DNA from: Bacteroidales bacterium
GTDB taxonomy: Bacteria > Bacteroidota > Bacteroidia > Bacteroidales > UBA932
Reading direction: 5' to 3'
DNA length: 64,000 bases
Assembly (NCBI GenBank): GCA_017454335.1
Contig: JAFTDE010000056.1
Location: forward strand, 62,001-126,000
Each line of letters opens with the position of its first letter. The first letter of the stretch is position 1. Shown here one piece after another: positions 1 through 6,403 of the stretch. The notes under the pieces were generated by a model. That model ran no database searches. It saw only the letters and a program-made list of their open reading frames with translations, and was not told the DNA's origin. The position numbers were made by a program, and so were the translations under genes.

Positions 1-425
1 ATAGCAATATCTATGCCAAGCGTACGTTGTACAAGCAGGGAAATTTGCTCTTTTGAAGCGGATCCGTTGCCGCAGATGGCCATCTTGGCCTTGCGCGGCG
101 CATACTCGAATACGGGGATGCCGCGGCTGATGGCGGCGGACATGGCCGCCCCCTGTGCCCGGCCCAGTTTCAGGATTACCTGAGCGTTCTTGCCCATGAA
201 CGGGGACTCTATGGCGAAGTCGTCCGGATGGTGAAGGTCGCACAACGCACCGACCTTCTCGTAAATCATGCCCAATTTGGTATAGGGGTCGGACTGCCTG
301 CGCAGGTCCAGGACCCCCATATCCACGAAATTGGCTTTGCTGCGGGCATCAATACGGACAATCCCGAAACCAAGGAGATTGGTTCCGGGATCGATTCCCA
401 GTATGGTTCTGCCCAGCGCGTTCAA
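1..425 (-). CDS. ruvC: RuvC Holliday junction resolvase (partial, C-terminus outside window)
   Basis: RuvC is the endonuclease that resolves Holliday junctions with the RuvAB branch-migration motor. The visible N-terminal ~141 residues begin LNALGRTILGIDPGTNLLGFG, which carries the first catalytic Asp of the RNase-H-like fold (GIDPGT). A downstream stretch with AIESPFMGKNAQ supplies the family's conserved Glu. The reading frame runs off position 1, so the C-terminal third, including the last acidic residues, is not seen. The start is set at TTG (425-423): an in-frame TGA lies a few codons upstream and no ATG or GTG intervenes. It sits 2 nt after the serS stop, so serS and ruvC are probably co-transcribed and translationally coupled. 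Confidence 0.9.
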   Translation of the reverse strand, partial: MNALGRTILGIDPGTNLLGFGIVRIDARSKANFVDMGVLDLRRQSDPYTKLGMIYEKVGALCDLHHPDDFAIESPFMGKNAQVILKLGRAQGAAMSAAISRGIPVFEYAPRKAKMAICGNGSASKEQISLLVQRTLGIDIA

Positions 426-427
426 AA

Positions 428-1699
428 CTAGTCGATCCGGTCAAACCCGGTGTAGGGACGCAGCACCTCGGGGATGATGATGCCGTCCGGGGTCTGGTTG
501 TCTTCCAGCAGGGCCGCCACGACGCGCGGCAGGGCCAGCGAGCTACCGTTCAGGGTATGGGCCAGCTGGATCTTGCCTTCGGCGTCGCGGTATCGCAGGT
601 GCAGGCGGTTGGCCTGGTAGGTCTCGAAGTTGGAAACGGACGAGATCTCCAGCCAGCGCTGCTGCGCCGCGGACCACAGTTCGAAATCATAGGTGATGGC
701 GGAGGTGAAGGACATGTCCCCGCCGCACAGACGCAGGATACGGTACTTCAGCCCGAGCTTGTTGACGATGCCCTCGACATGGGCGACCATGTCGTCCAGG
801 GCCTTGTAGCTGTCCTCCGGACGCTCGACGCGGACGATTTCGACCTTGTCGAACTGATGCAGGCGGTTCAGCCCGCGGACATCCTTGCCATAGGATCCGG
901 CTTCGCGGCGGAAGCAGGGCGTGTAGGCCGTCATGCGCTGCGGAATCTGGTCCTCTGCGAGGATCACGTCACGGAACAGGTTGGTGACAGGGACCTCCGC
1001 CGTCGGGACCATGTAGAAATCGTCCACCTCGGCGTGGTACATCTGGCCTTCCTTGTCAGGCAGCTGGCCGGTTCCGAAACCGGACGCGGCGTTCACCATC
1101 ACGGGCGGCTCGACCTCCTGGTATCCGGCGGCCGTGTTGCAGTCCAGGAAGAAATTGATCAGCGCGCGCTGCAGCTTGGCACCCTTGCCCTTGTAGACGG
1201 GGAAACCGGCGCCGGTCACCTTGACACCCAGGTCGAAATCGATGATATCGTACTTCCTGGCCAGTTCCCAGTGCGGCATCGCCCCCTCGGGCAGCTGCAC
1301 CTCGGGACCGCCGGTCTTGACGATCTGGTTGTCCTCGGCACCCTTGCCGGGAACGATCAGCGAGCAGGGCGTATTGGGCAGCAGGACCAGCTGGTTCTCC
1401 ATCTCCTTGACAGACGCGTCGAACTGGGAGAGGAGCTGGCTGGACTTCGCCTTCAGCTCGGCCACGCGGGCCTTGGCCTGCTCGGCCTTTTCCTTCAGGC
1501 CCTGCTTCATCAGGGCGCCGATCTGGGCGGCGAGCTGCTTCTGCTCGGCGAGGAGGGCGTCGCTCTCCACCTGCAGGGCGCGGCGACGTGCGTCAAGCTC
1601 CAGGACTTTGTCCACGATGGGCTTGGCGTCGAAATTCTTGATTTTCAGTTTGTCGATGACCGCCTGCGGATCATCGCGCAGCGACTTCAGTGTCAGCAT
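428..1699 (-). CDS. serS: Seryl-tRNA synthetase
   Basis: This enzyme charges tRNA-Ser (and tRNA-Sec where present) with serine in the cytosol. The 423-residue protein has the usual class II SerRS layout. Residues ~1-105 form the long antiparallel coiled-coil tRNA-binding arm, rich in Glu, Lys and Ala. The catalytic core follows, with motif 2 around TPCFRREAGSYGKD and motif 3 near the C-terminus (NGSSLALPR). The length is normal for the family. It lies 81 nt downstream of rpmA on the same strand and is followed at once by ruvC, so it may be read from the rplU promoter. Confidence 0.97.
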   Translation of the reverse strand: MLTLKSLRDDPQAVIDKLKIKNFDAKPIVDKVLELDARRRALQVESDALLAEQKQLAAQIGALMKQGLKEKAEQAKARVAELKAKSSQLLSQFDASVKEMENQLVLLPNTPCSLIVPGKGAEDNQIVKTGGPEVQLPEGAMPHWELARKYDIIDFDLGVKVTGAGFPVYKGKGAKLQRALINFFLDCNTAAGYQEVEPPVMVNAASGFGTGQLPDKEGQMYHAEVDDFYMVPTAEVPVTNLFRDVILAEDQIPQRMTAYTPCFRREAGSYGKDVRGLNRLHQFDKVEIVRVERPEDSYKALDDMVAHVEGIVNKLGLKYRILRLCGGDMSFTSAITYDFELWSAAQQRWLEISSVSNFETYQANRLHLRYRDAEGKIQLAHTLNGSSLALPRVVAALLEDNQTPDGIIIPEVLRPYTGFDRID

Positions 1700-1780
1700 A
1701 TTCTTTCCTTGTTAAATCAAAAGGGACCCACACCTGTCTCGAAGTGCAAGTCCCCTCACTGTTATTCGTACCCTCCGAGT

Positions 1781-2041
1781 TTAGTTCTCAAAAGGGATGA
1801 CCGATACGTAGGATTTGTCCTCTCTCTTGCGGGTGAACTTGACCGTTCCGTCTACAAGAGCATACAGGGTGTGGTCCTTGCCCATACCGACATTGCGGTC
1901 CGGGTTGTGGACGGTACCTCTCTGACGCACGATGATGTTGCCGGCCTTAACGACTTCGCCGCCGAATTTCTTGAGGCCCAGACGCTTGCTATGGGACTCA
2001 CGACCGTTCTTCGAACTGGATTGACCTTTCTTGTGTGCCAT
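1781..2041 (-). CDS. rpmA: 50S ribosomal protein L27
   Basis: bL27 is a large-subunit protein whose N-terminal tail reaches the peptidyl transferase centre. The 86-residue sequence starts [22 protein letters not shown], the standard N-terminus without the cleaved extension found in Firmicutes. It also has the conserved [10 protein letters not shown] and the Gly-rich [17 protein letters not shown] core. It follows rplU by 12 nt, the near-universal L21-L27 gene pair. Confidence 0.98.
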   Translation of the reverse strand: MAHKKGQSSSKNGRESHSKRLGLKKFGGEVVKAGNIIVRQRGTVHNPDRNVGMGKDHTLYALVDGTVKFTRKREDKSYVSVIPFEN

Positions 2042-2053
2042 AATTCTACTGTG

Positions 2054-2365
2054 TTAAGCGATTTCGTTAATCTGGATCTTGGTAAGTCTCTGACGGTGTC
2101 CGTTCGACTTCTGGAATCCCTTGTGGGGAATCTTCTTGAAGACGATGACCTTGTCAGCCCTGACGTCATCGGCGAGAACCGTAGCCTTTACGACTGCGCC
2201 TTCTACATACGGAGTTCCGACCTTCACGTCCCCGTCGTTGTCGACGAGAAGCACCTTGGCGAACTCTACAGCTTCACCTTTGGCCTGAGGAAGTCTCTGG
2301 ACAAAGATTTCATTGCCAGCCTCAACTTTAAACTGCTGGCCTGCGATGTCAACAATTGCGTACAT
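2054..2365 (-). CDS. rplU: 50S ribosomal protein L21
   Basis: bL21 binds 23S rRNA in the large subunit. The 103-residue protein starts MYAIVDIAGQQFKVEAG, the family N-terminus. It ends in a basic region with the L21 signature (KKIPHKGFQKSNGHRQ), which contacts rRNA. It is the first gene of the rplU-rpmA(-serS-ruvC) transcription unit. A clear Bacteroidota promoter lies ~95 nt upstream. The leader between promoter and start contains a small hairpin (CCGTT/AACGG arms at 2401-2415) that might take part in autoregulation, but I do not recognise a known leader motif. Confidence 0.97.
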   Translation of the reverse strand: MYAIVDIAGQQFKVEAGNEIFVQRLPQAKGEAVEFAKVLLVDNDGDVKVGTPYVEGAVVKATVLADDVRADKVIVFKKIPHKGFQKSNGHRQRLTKIQINEIA

Positions 2366-2458
2366 CTATCAAAACTTGTTAAAGTTTCAACCGTAAGCGT
2401 CCGTTCTCCAAACGGCTCTTTTTCAATGGCTTAGCGGTCATACATATTTTTAGGACTG

Positions 2459-2489
2459 CAAAATTAGACATTTTTCGCCGAACTGCAAA
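2459..2489 (-). promoter_or_regulatory. Promoter of rplU-rpmA
   Basis: On the minus strand TTTG (2489-2486) and TAATTTTG (2466-2459) are separated by 19 nt, matching the Bacteroidota primary sigma-factor consensus TTTG / TAnnTTTG. Confidence 0.75.
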
Positions 2490-2498
2490 ATATTTTGC

Positions 2499-2506
2499 TA
2501 TTTTTG
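2499..2506 (+). promoter_or_regulatory. Promoter -7 element for the AAA ATPase gene
   Basis: TATTTTTG fits TAnnTTTG and lies ~20 nt before the ATG at 2527. No exact TTTG is found at the expected -33 spacing, so this promoter may be weak or factor-dependent. A perfect 16-bp palindrome follows at 2511-2526. Confidence 0.55.
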
Positions 2507-2510
2507 CATG

Positions 2511-2526
2511 ATAACATATATGTTAT
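2511..2526. promoter_or_regulatory. Perfect 16-bp palindrome abutting a start codon
   Basis: ATAACATATATGTTAT is its own reverse complement. It fills the gap between the -7 element (2499-2506) and the ATG at 2527, where a bound dimer would block initiation. This makes it a candidate operator; the binding protein is unknown. Confidence 0.45.
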
Positions 2527-3684
2527 ATGGAAACCCAATTCATTTACAGCAAATACGTCACAGGCAAGAACAACATCGGGCGCCGCAGCGAATCCGCCGT
2601 CCTGTCCAACCTGCTGGGCCAGGGCGAGAACGTCGTCCTGTATGAGGCGCCCAAGTCCGGCAAGCGCTCGCTGATCCAGCAGACCTTCTTCAACATGCGG
2701 ATCGCGGGCCAGGCGTTCAGCATCGCGGAGTTGTCGCTGCAGAGCACGCGCAGCGCCGGCGACCTGGCGCTGCGGCTGGGATCCGCGGTCATCGGTGTGT
2801 GCGCCTCCACCCCGGACGAGTACCGCGCGCTCGCGGAAGGCTTTCTGGGCGGGACGCACCTGATCTTCGACGAGGAAGCCTTCTCCTCCGGCGCCCGCAT
2901 CCTCTCCCTGAACTGGGACGTGGACGACGAGGACCTGCTGGCCGTATTCCGGCTGCCTTTCCGCCTGGCCGTCTCCCGCGGCCAGAAAATCTACGTGCTG
3001 GTCGAGGAATTCCAGAACATCATGCAGGTGCCCGAAGGAGAGCATCTGTGCGGCCTGTTCGAATCCGTACTGAAGGAACTGACCCAGGAGCAGCGCGCCC
3101 TGTGCAGCTATATCCTGACCGGATCGCAGGTCAATGCGATGAAGGACATTTTCGAGACCCGGCACCTGTTCCGCCGCTGCGTCGAGCGGGTCCAGCTGCA
3201 GCCCATCGAGACCAAGGACATCATCGAGCACGTCGTGCGGAACTTCCTGTCGAACGGCAAGGTCATCGACCGCGAACTGCTGTTGGGCGTATGCAAGCTG
3301 TTCCGGAACAACATCTTTTATATCAATCACTTCTGCGCGATCTGCAACTCCCTGTCCAAGGGCTATATCATGGAGCCGCTGCTGGTGGAAGCGCTCGACA
3401 TGCTCGTCTCCATCCACGAGCCGCGTTTCCGCGCGACCATGAACGACCTGACCACTTTCCAGGTCAGCCTGCTGCGGGCCATCCTGGACGGGAACACGCG
3501 CTTCAGTTCGACCGAGGTTATCGAGAACTACGGACTGAATTCCTCCGCCAACGTACGGCGCCTCAAGGATGCGCTCAGCAAGAAAGAGATCGTCACCTTC
3601 GGCGAACACGACGAACCCGTCCTGCTGGATCCCCTCTTCGAGTACTGGGTCCGCAAGTATTATTTTGAAATCAAGGAATCATGA
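2527..3684 (+). CDS. AAA-family ATPase with C-terminal winged helix
   Basis: This 385-residue P-loop ATPase resembles the 'archaeal-type ATPase' proteins that are numerous in Bacteroidota. Residues ~38-52 (YEAPKSGKRSLIQQ) form a Walker A loop. IYVLVEEFQN near residue 160 fits Walker B, and LTGSQ near 198 is sensor-1-like. The last ~90 residues look like a winged-helix domain (SSTEVIENYGLNSSANVRRLKDAL). The function of these ATPases is mostly unknown; some act with nucleases or in stress responses. Its stop overlaps the sirtuin start in ATGA, so the two are translationally coupled. The palindrome just before its ATG suggests regulation. Confidence 0.8.
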   Translation: METQFIYSKYVTGKNNIGRRSESAVLSNLLGQGENVVLYEAPKSGKRSLIQQTFFNMRIAGQAFSIAELSLQSTRSAGDLALRLGSAVIGVCASTPDEYRALAEGFLGGTHLIFDEEAFSSGARILSLNWDVDDEDLLAVFRLPFRLAVSRGQKIYVLVEEFQNIMQVPEGEHLCGLFESVLKELTQEQRALCSYILTGSQVNAMKDIFETRHLFRRCVERVQLQPIETKDIIEHVVRNFLSNGKVIDRELLLGVCKLFRNNIFYINHFCAICNSLSKGYIMEPLLVEALDMLVSIHEPRFRATMNDLTTFQVSLLRAILDGNTRFSSTEVIENYGLNSSANVRRLKDALSKKEIVTFGEHDEPVLLDPLFEYWVRKYYFEIKES

Positions 3685-4391
3685 AAAAACGCATTGCAGT
3701 CCTGACGGGCGCGGGGGTCAGCGCCCAGAGCGGCCTGGGGACCTACCGCGACAACGGCGGTCTGTGGGACAATTATGACCCGATGGTCGTCGCCTCCGAC
3801 GAAGGCTGGCGGCGCAATCCCGGCCTCGTGCTGGAATTTTACAACATGCAGCGCGCAAAGCTGAAGGAGGCCCGGCCGAACGCCGCCCACCTGGCGATCG
3901 CCGCGCTGGAGCAGGAATACACCGTGGACGTGATCACGCAGAATGTGGACAACCTGCACGAGCGCGCGGGCAGCACCCACGTCATCCACCTGCACGGCGA
4001 AGCGACCAAGGTCCGGCCGCAGAACTGCTGCAACGAATCCGACGGCTTCTCCGAGCGGAGCGTGATCGACGTCGGCTACGACGAGGTGAAATTGGGGGAC
4101 CTGGCTCCGAACGGAGCCCAGCTGCGCCCGCACATCGTCTTCTTCGGCGAAGCGGTCCCCAAGATGGAAACGGCCATCGAACTCGTCTCGAAGGCGGACA
4201 TCGTGCTGATCGTGGGCACTTCGCTGCAGGTATACCCGGCGGCCGGGCTGTACCGCTACGCCCCCGCCGAAGCCCCGATCTACCTGATCGACCCCGCGGA
4301 AGTGAATCTGTTCGACTCCCGCATCCACCACATACGGAAAGTGGCGACCGAAGGCATGGAAGAATTCATAAAGATTTTGAAATCAAAATAA
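3681..4391 (+). CDS. cobB: Sir2-family NAD-dependent protein deacylase
   Basis: Sirtuins remove acyl groups from lysine using NAD+. The 236 residues carry the NAD-binding GAGVSAQSGLGTYRD near the start, the TQNVDNLH motif, the catalytic His in VIHLHGEA, and the late VGTSLQVYPA and IYLIDPAE segments. Two points stand out. The small-domain zinc ligands (two CxxC pairs) are absent; only an adjacent CC is seen. The CobB/SIRT5-type Y-x-x-R desuccinylase signature reads FYNMQR here, with Gln where the Arg is expected, so acyl preference cannot be assumed. It overlaps the preceding ATPase gene by 4 nt. Confidence 0.88.
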   Translation: MKKRIAVLTGAGVSAQSGLGTYRDNGGLWDNYDPMVVASDEGWRRNPGLVLEFYNMQRAKLKEARPNAAHLAIAALEQEYTVDVITQNVDNLHERAGSTHVIHLHGEATKVRPQNCCNESDGFSERSVIDVGYDEVKLGDLAPNGAQLRPHIVFFGEAVPKMETAIELVSKADIVLIVGTSLQVYPAAGLYRYAPAEAPIYLIDPAEVNLFDSRIHHIRKVATEGMEEFIKILKSK

Positions 4392-4397
4392 TCTTCC

Positions 4398-4405
4398 TAT
4401 CTTTG
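4398..4405 (+). promoter_or_regulatory. Promoter -7 element of rpsU
   Basis: TATCTTTG matches TAnnTTTG. TTTG lies 18 nt upstream, inside the end of the sirtuin gene. Confidence 0.6.
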
Positions 4406-4420
4406 CAGTCCAAAATAAAA

Positions 4421-4431
4421 AAGGGGGTGAT
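4421..4431 (+). promoter_or_regulatory. Unusually strong Shine-Dalgarno sequence of rpsU
   Basis: AAGGGGGTGAT matches the full complement of the 16S 3' end (AAGGAGGTGAT) at 10 of 11 positions, and the difference still allows a G:U pair. It is followed by 6 nt and the ATG at 4438. Most other genes in the window have no comparable site, so this one probably has a regulatory role. Confidence 0.8.
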
Positions 4432-4437
4432 AAAAGA

Positions 4438-4632
4438 ATGATCATAGTACCGGTAAAAGAAGGCGAAAACATCGAACGTGCTCTTAAGAAATTCAAGCGC
4501 AAATTCGAAAAGACGGGTGCAGTCCGTGAGCTCCGCTCCCGCAAGAACTTCGAGAAGCCTTCCGTGAAGAAGCGTGCCGCCAGGATGAAAGCCATCTACG
4601 TACAGCACCTCCACCTTGAGGACGAGAACTAA
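4438..4632 (+). CDS. rpsU: 30S ribosomal protein S21
   Basis: bS21 sits on the 30S platform next to the 16S 3' end. The 64-residue protein begins MIIVPVKEGENIERALKKFKRKF and is rich in Lys and Arg, as expected. In Bacteroidota bS21 is known to help sequester the anti-Shine-Dalgarno, and rpsU mRNA keeps a strong Shine-Dalgarno; the very strong site at 4421-4431 fits that autoregulatory scheme. It is followed by a hairpin with a T-run and then directly by tRNA-Leu. Confidence 0.97.
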   Translation: MIIVPVKEGENIERALKKFKRKFEKTGAVRELRSRKNFEKPSVKKRAARMKAIYVQHLHLEDEN

Positions 4633-4643
4633 ACCTCATACGA

Positions 4644-4668
4644 GCCGCGATTCATTCGCGGCTTTTTT
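4644..4668 (+). terminator. Rho-independent terminator after rpsU
   Basis: A 7-bp stem (GCCGCGA 4644-4650 with TCGCGGC 4656-4662) is followed by TTTTTT. The tRNA-Leu gene begins only 3 nt after the T-run, so some readthrough, or a separate promoter inside rpsU, is needed to transcribe it. Confidence 0.8.
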
Positions 4669-4671
4669 GAC

Positions 4672-4753
4672 GCGGGTGTGTTGGAATTGGTAGACAACCC
4701 AGACTTAGGATCTGGTGCCTCACGGCGTATGGGTTCGAGTCCCTTCACCCGCA
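4672..4753 (+). tRNA. tRNA-Leu (anticodon TAG)
   Basis: The sequence folds as a class II cloverleaf of 82 nt with a long variable arm. Acceptor arms are GCGGGTG (4672-4678) and CACCCGC (4746-4752), with discriminator A at 4753. The anticodon loop reads CTTAGGA within the CCAGA...TCTGG stem, giving TAG. The T-arm GGTTCGAGTCC is canonical. The 3' CCA is not encoded. Confidence 0.95.
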
Positions 4754-4763
4754 CATGACGAAA

Positions 4764-4795
4764 CAAGCCCCCGGGCGTCAGGTCCCGGGGGCTTG
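4764..4795 (-). terminator. GC-rich hairpin between tRNA-Leu and trpB2
   Basis: A perfect 12-bp stem (4764-4775 with 4784-4795, loop 8 nt) lies between the convergent tRNA-Leu and trpB2 genes. On the minus strand it is followed by TTT only, so it is a weak intrinsic terminator. It may insulate both directions. Confidence 0.6.
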
Positions 4796-4813
4796 CCGTA
4801 TCATCAGGTATCA

Positions 4814-6178
4814 CTACTTGTTCAGGGCGTCGGCGCTCTGGATGAACTTGGCGATATCCTCTTCGGAGACGTGGTAGTTCTGCATCTCGCCGGAGAAATA
4901 CTGGTCATACGCGCCCATGTCCACGAAGCCGTGGCCGGAGAGGTTGAACAGGATGGTCTTCTGCTCGCCCGTTTCCTTGCACTTGAGGGCCTCGTTGATG
5001 GTCGCCGCGATGGCGTGGCAGGACTCCGGAGCGGGAATGATGCCTTCGGTCCGGGCGAACAGCACGCCGGCGCGGAAGGAATCCAGCTGCTCGATGTCGA
5101 CCGCCTCCATATAACCGTCCTTCATCAGCTGGCTGAGGATGACGCCGGCACCGTGGTAGCGAAGGCCGCCCGCATGGATGCTGGCCGGCTTGAAGGTGTG
5201 GCCCAGGGTGTACATCGGCAGCAGCGGGGTCATGCCGGCCTCGTCGCCGAAGTCATACTCGAATTTGCCGCGGGTCAGCTTGGGGCAGGAATAAGGCTCG
5301 GCCGCGATGAAACGCGTCTTCTTGCCTTCCTGGATGTTGTGGCGCATGAACGGATAGGCGATGCCGGAGAAGTTCGATCCGCCGCCGAAGCAGGCGATGA
5401 CGATGTCCGGATACTCCCCGGCCAGGGCCATCTGCTTCTCGGCCTCCAGGCCGATGATGGACTGGTGCAGGCAGACATGGTTCAGCACCGAACCCAGCGC
5501 ATACTTGCAGTTCGGCGTGGAAACAGCCAGCTCGATCGCCTCGGAAATGGCGCAGCCCAGGGAACCCCGGTCGTTGGGATTGCGGGTCAGGATGTCCTTG
5601 CCGGCCCGGGTGGACATGGACGGGGACGGCGTGATCGCCGCGCCGAAAGTCTGCATGATGCTGCGCCGGTAAGGCTTCTGCTCGTAGCTGACCTTGACCA
5701 TATAAACAGCGCAGTCGATCCCGAATTTCTTGGTCGCGTAGCTGAGCGCACCACCCCACTGGCCGGCGCCGGTCTCGGTGGTCAGGTTGGTGATGCCCTG
5801 CTCCTTGGCATAGTATGCCTGGGCGATGGCCGAATTCAGCTTGTGACTGCCGGCGGGGCTGACGCTCTCGTTCTTGAAATAGATGTGGGCGGGCGTACCG
5901 AGCGCTTCCTCCAGCTCGTAGGCGCGGACAAGCGGCGTGCAGCGGTAGGCCGCGTACTGCTCGCGGACGGCCTCCGGGATGGGAATCCATTCATCCGTCT
6001 GGTTCATCTCCTGGTCGGCGCAGGCCTTGCAGAAGATCGGGTACAGGTCCTCGGCCTTCAGCGGCTGGTGCGTAGCGGGATGCAGGAAAGGTTGCGGTTT
6101 GTTGGGCATCACCGCCTGGATGTTGAAATAGTGGGTCGGAATCTCAGACTCCGGGAGGAGGAATTTTTTCTGTTTCAT
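4814..6178 (-). CDS. trpB2: Tryptophan synthase beta-like protein, TrpB2 type
   Basis: TrpB2 is a PLP enzyme that condenses indole with serine to form tryptophan; unlike TrpB1 it often works without TrpA. The 454-residue length exceeds TrpB1 (~400) and matches the TrpB2 group, as does the N-terminal extension. The PLP lysine is in SPAGSHKLNSA (K113), followed by TETGAGQWG. The Gly-rich phosphate loop is CFGGGSNFSG. No trpA or other trp gene is near, so it may salvage indole. A leader peptide with two Trp codons and a terminator lies directly upstream, evidence of attenuation by tryptophan supply. Confidence 0.9.
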   Translation of the reverse strand: MKQKKFLLPESEIPTHYFNIQAVMPNKPQPFLHPATHQPLKAEDLYPIFCKACADQEMNQTDEWIPIPEAVREQYAAYRCTPLVRAYELEEALGTPAHIYFKNESVSPAGSHKLNSAIAQAYYAKEQGITNLTTETGAGQWGGALSYATKKFGIDCAVYMVKVSYEQKPYRRSIMQTFGAAITPSPSMSTRAGKDILTRNPNDRGSLGCAISEAIELAVSTPNCKYALGSVLNHVCLHQSIIGLEAEKQMALAGEYPDIVIACFGGGSNFSGIAYPFMRHNIQEGKKTRFIAAEPYSCPKLTRGKFEYDFGDEAGMTPLLPMYTLGHTFKPASIHAGGLRYHGAGVILSQLMKDGYMEAVDIEQLDSFRAGVLFARTEGIIPAPESCHAIAATINEALKCKETGEQKTILFNLSGHGFVDMGAYDQYFSGEMQNYHVSEEDIAKFIQSADALNK

Positions 6179-6214
6179 ACTACTAAACTATTACGATTAA
6201 CATGAATGGTATTC

Positions 6215-6244
6215 AAAAAAAGGACTGCCCAATCCGGACAGTCC
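6215..6244 (-). terminator. Attenuator terminator of trpB2
   Basis: On the minus strand GGACTGTCC (6244-6236), a 5-nt loop and GGGCAGTCC (6230-6222) form a 9-bp stem with one G:U pair, followed by seven T (6221-6215). It ends 36 nt before the trpB2 ATG, with no gene end immediately before it, so it sits as a leader terminator. Confidence 0.85.
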
Positions 6245-6308
6245 ATAATTCTTACACAAACTATTGTGATGAAAACGAGAGAAGACCTGCCCGGATTATC
6301 CGATCAGG
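6231..6308 (-). promoter_or_regulatory. Alternative RNA structures (pause and antiterminator) of the trpB2 attenuator
   Basis: Segment 1 (CCTGATCGG, 6308-6300, inside the leader ORF just after the Trp codons) can pair with segment 2 (CCGGGCAGG, 6294-6286). Segment 2, extended as AATCCGGGCAG (from 6297), pairs over 11 contiguous positions (one G:U) with segment 3, CTGTCCGGATT (6241-6231), and weakly further. Segment 3 is the 5' arm and loop of the terminator, so the 2:3 and 3:4 pairings exclude each other, as in classical trp attenuation. A ribosome stalled at the Trp codons would cover segment 1 and free segment 2. Confidence 0.8.
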
Positions 6309-6349
6309 CGCCACCAGAAGAACTGGAACATATTACTCTTCGTCGTCAT
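6296..6349 (-). CDS. trpL: Trp leader peptide
   Basis: This short reading frame encodes MTTKSNMFQFFWWRLIG and stops at TAA 6298-6296. It has two consecutive TGG codons (6316-6311) followed by three codons and the pairing segment of the attenuator. The promoter's -7 box ends at 6357, so the transcript may start close to the first ATG. The internal ATG at 6331-6329, which gives MFQFFWWRLIG, is an equally good start. The stop codon overlaps the beginning of the antiterminator segment, so a ribosome that finishes translation would mask it. I found it by reading the gap; it is too short for ordinary gene calling. Confidence 0.8.
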   Translation of the reverse strand: MTTKSNMFQFFWWRLIG

Positions 6350-6356
6350 TCTTCAG

Positions 6357-6387
6357 CAAATATAGGGATCTTTTCCGACTATGCAAA
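6357..6387 (-). promoter_or_regulatory. Promoter of the trp leader-trpB2 transcript
   Basis: TTTG (6387-6384), 19 nt, TATATTTG (6364-6357) on the minus strand is an exact match to the Bacteroidota consensus. It lies between the DUF2490 gene end (6404) and the leader peptide. Confidence 0.8.
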
Positions 6388-6403
6388 CAATTCTGAAAAA
6401 AAA

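Noticed and set aside
557-2434. 625-codon open frame on the plus strand opposite serS, rpmA and rplU
   Set aside because: It is antisense to three well-recognised genes; long spurious frames are common opposite GC-rich genes. The translation has no domain-like pattern.
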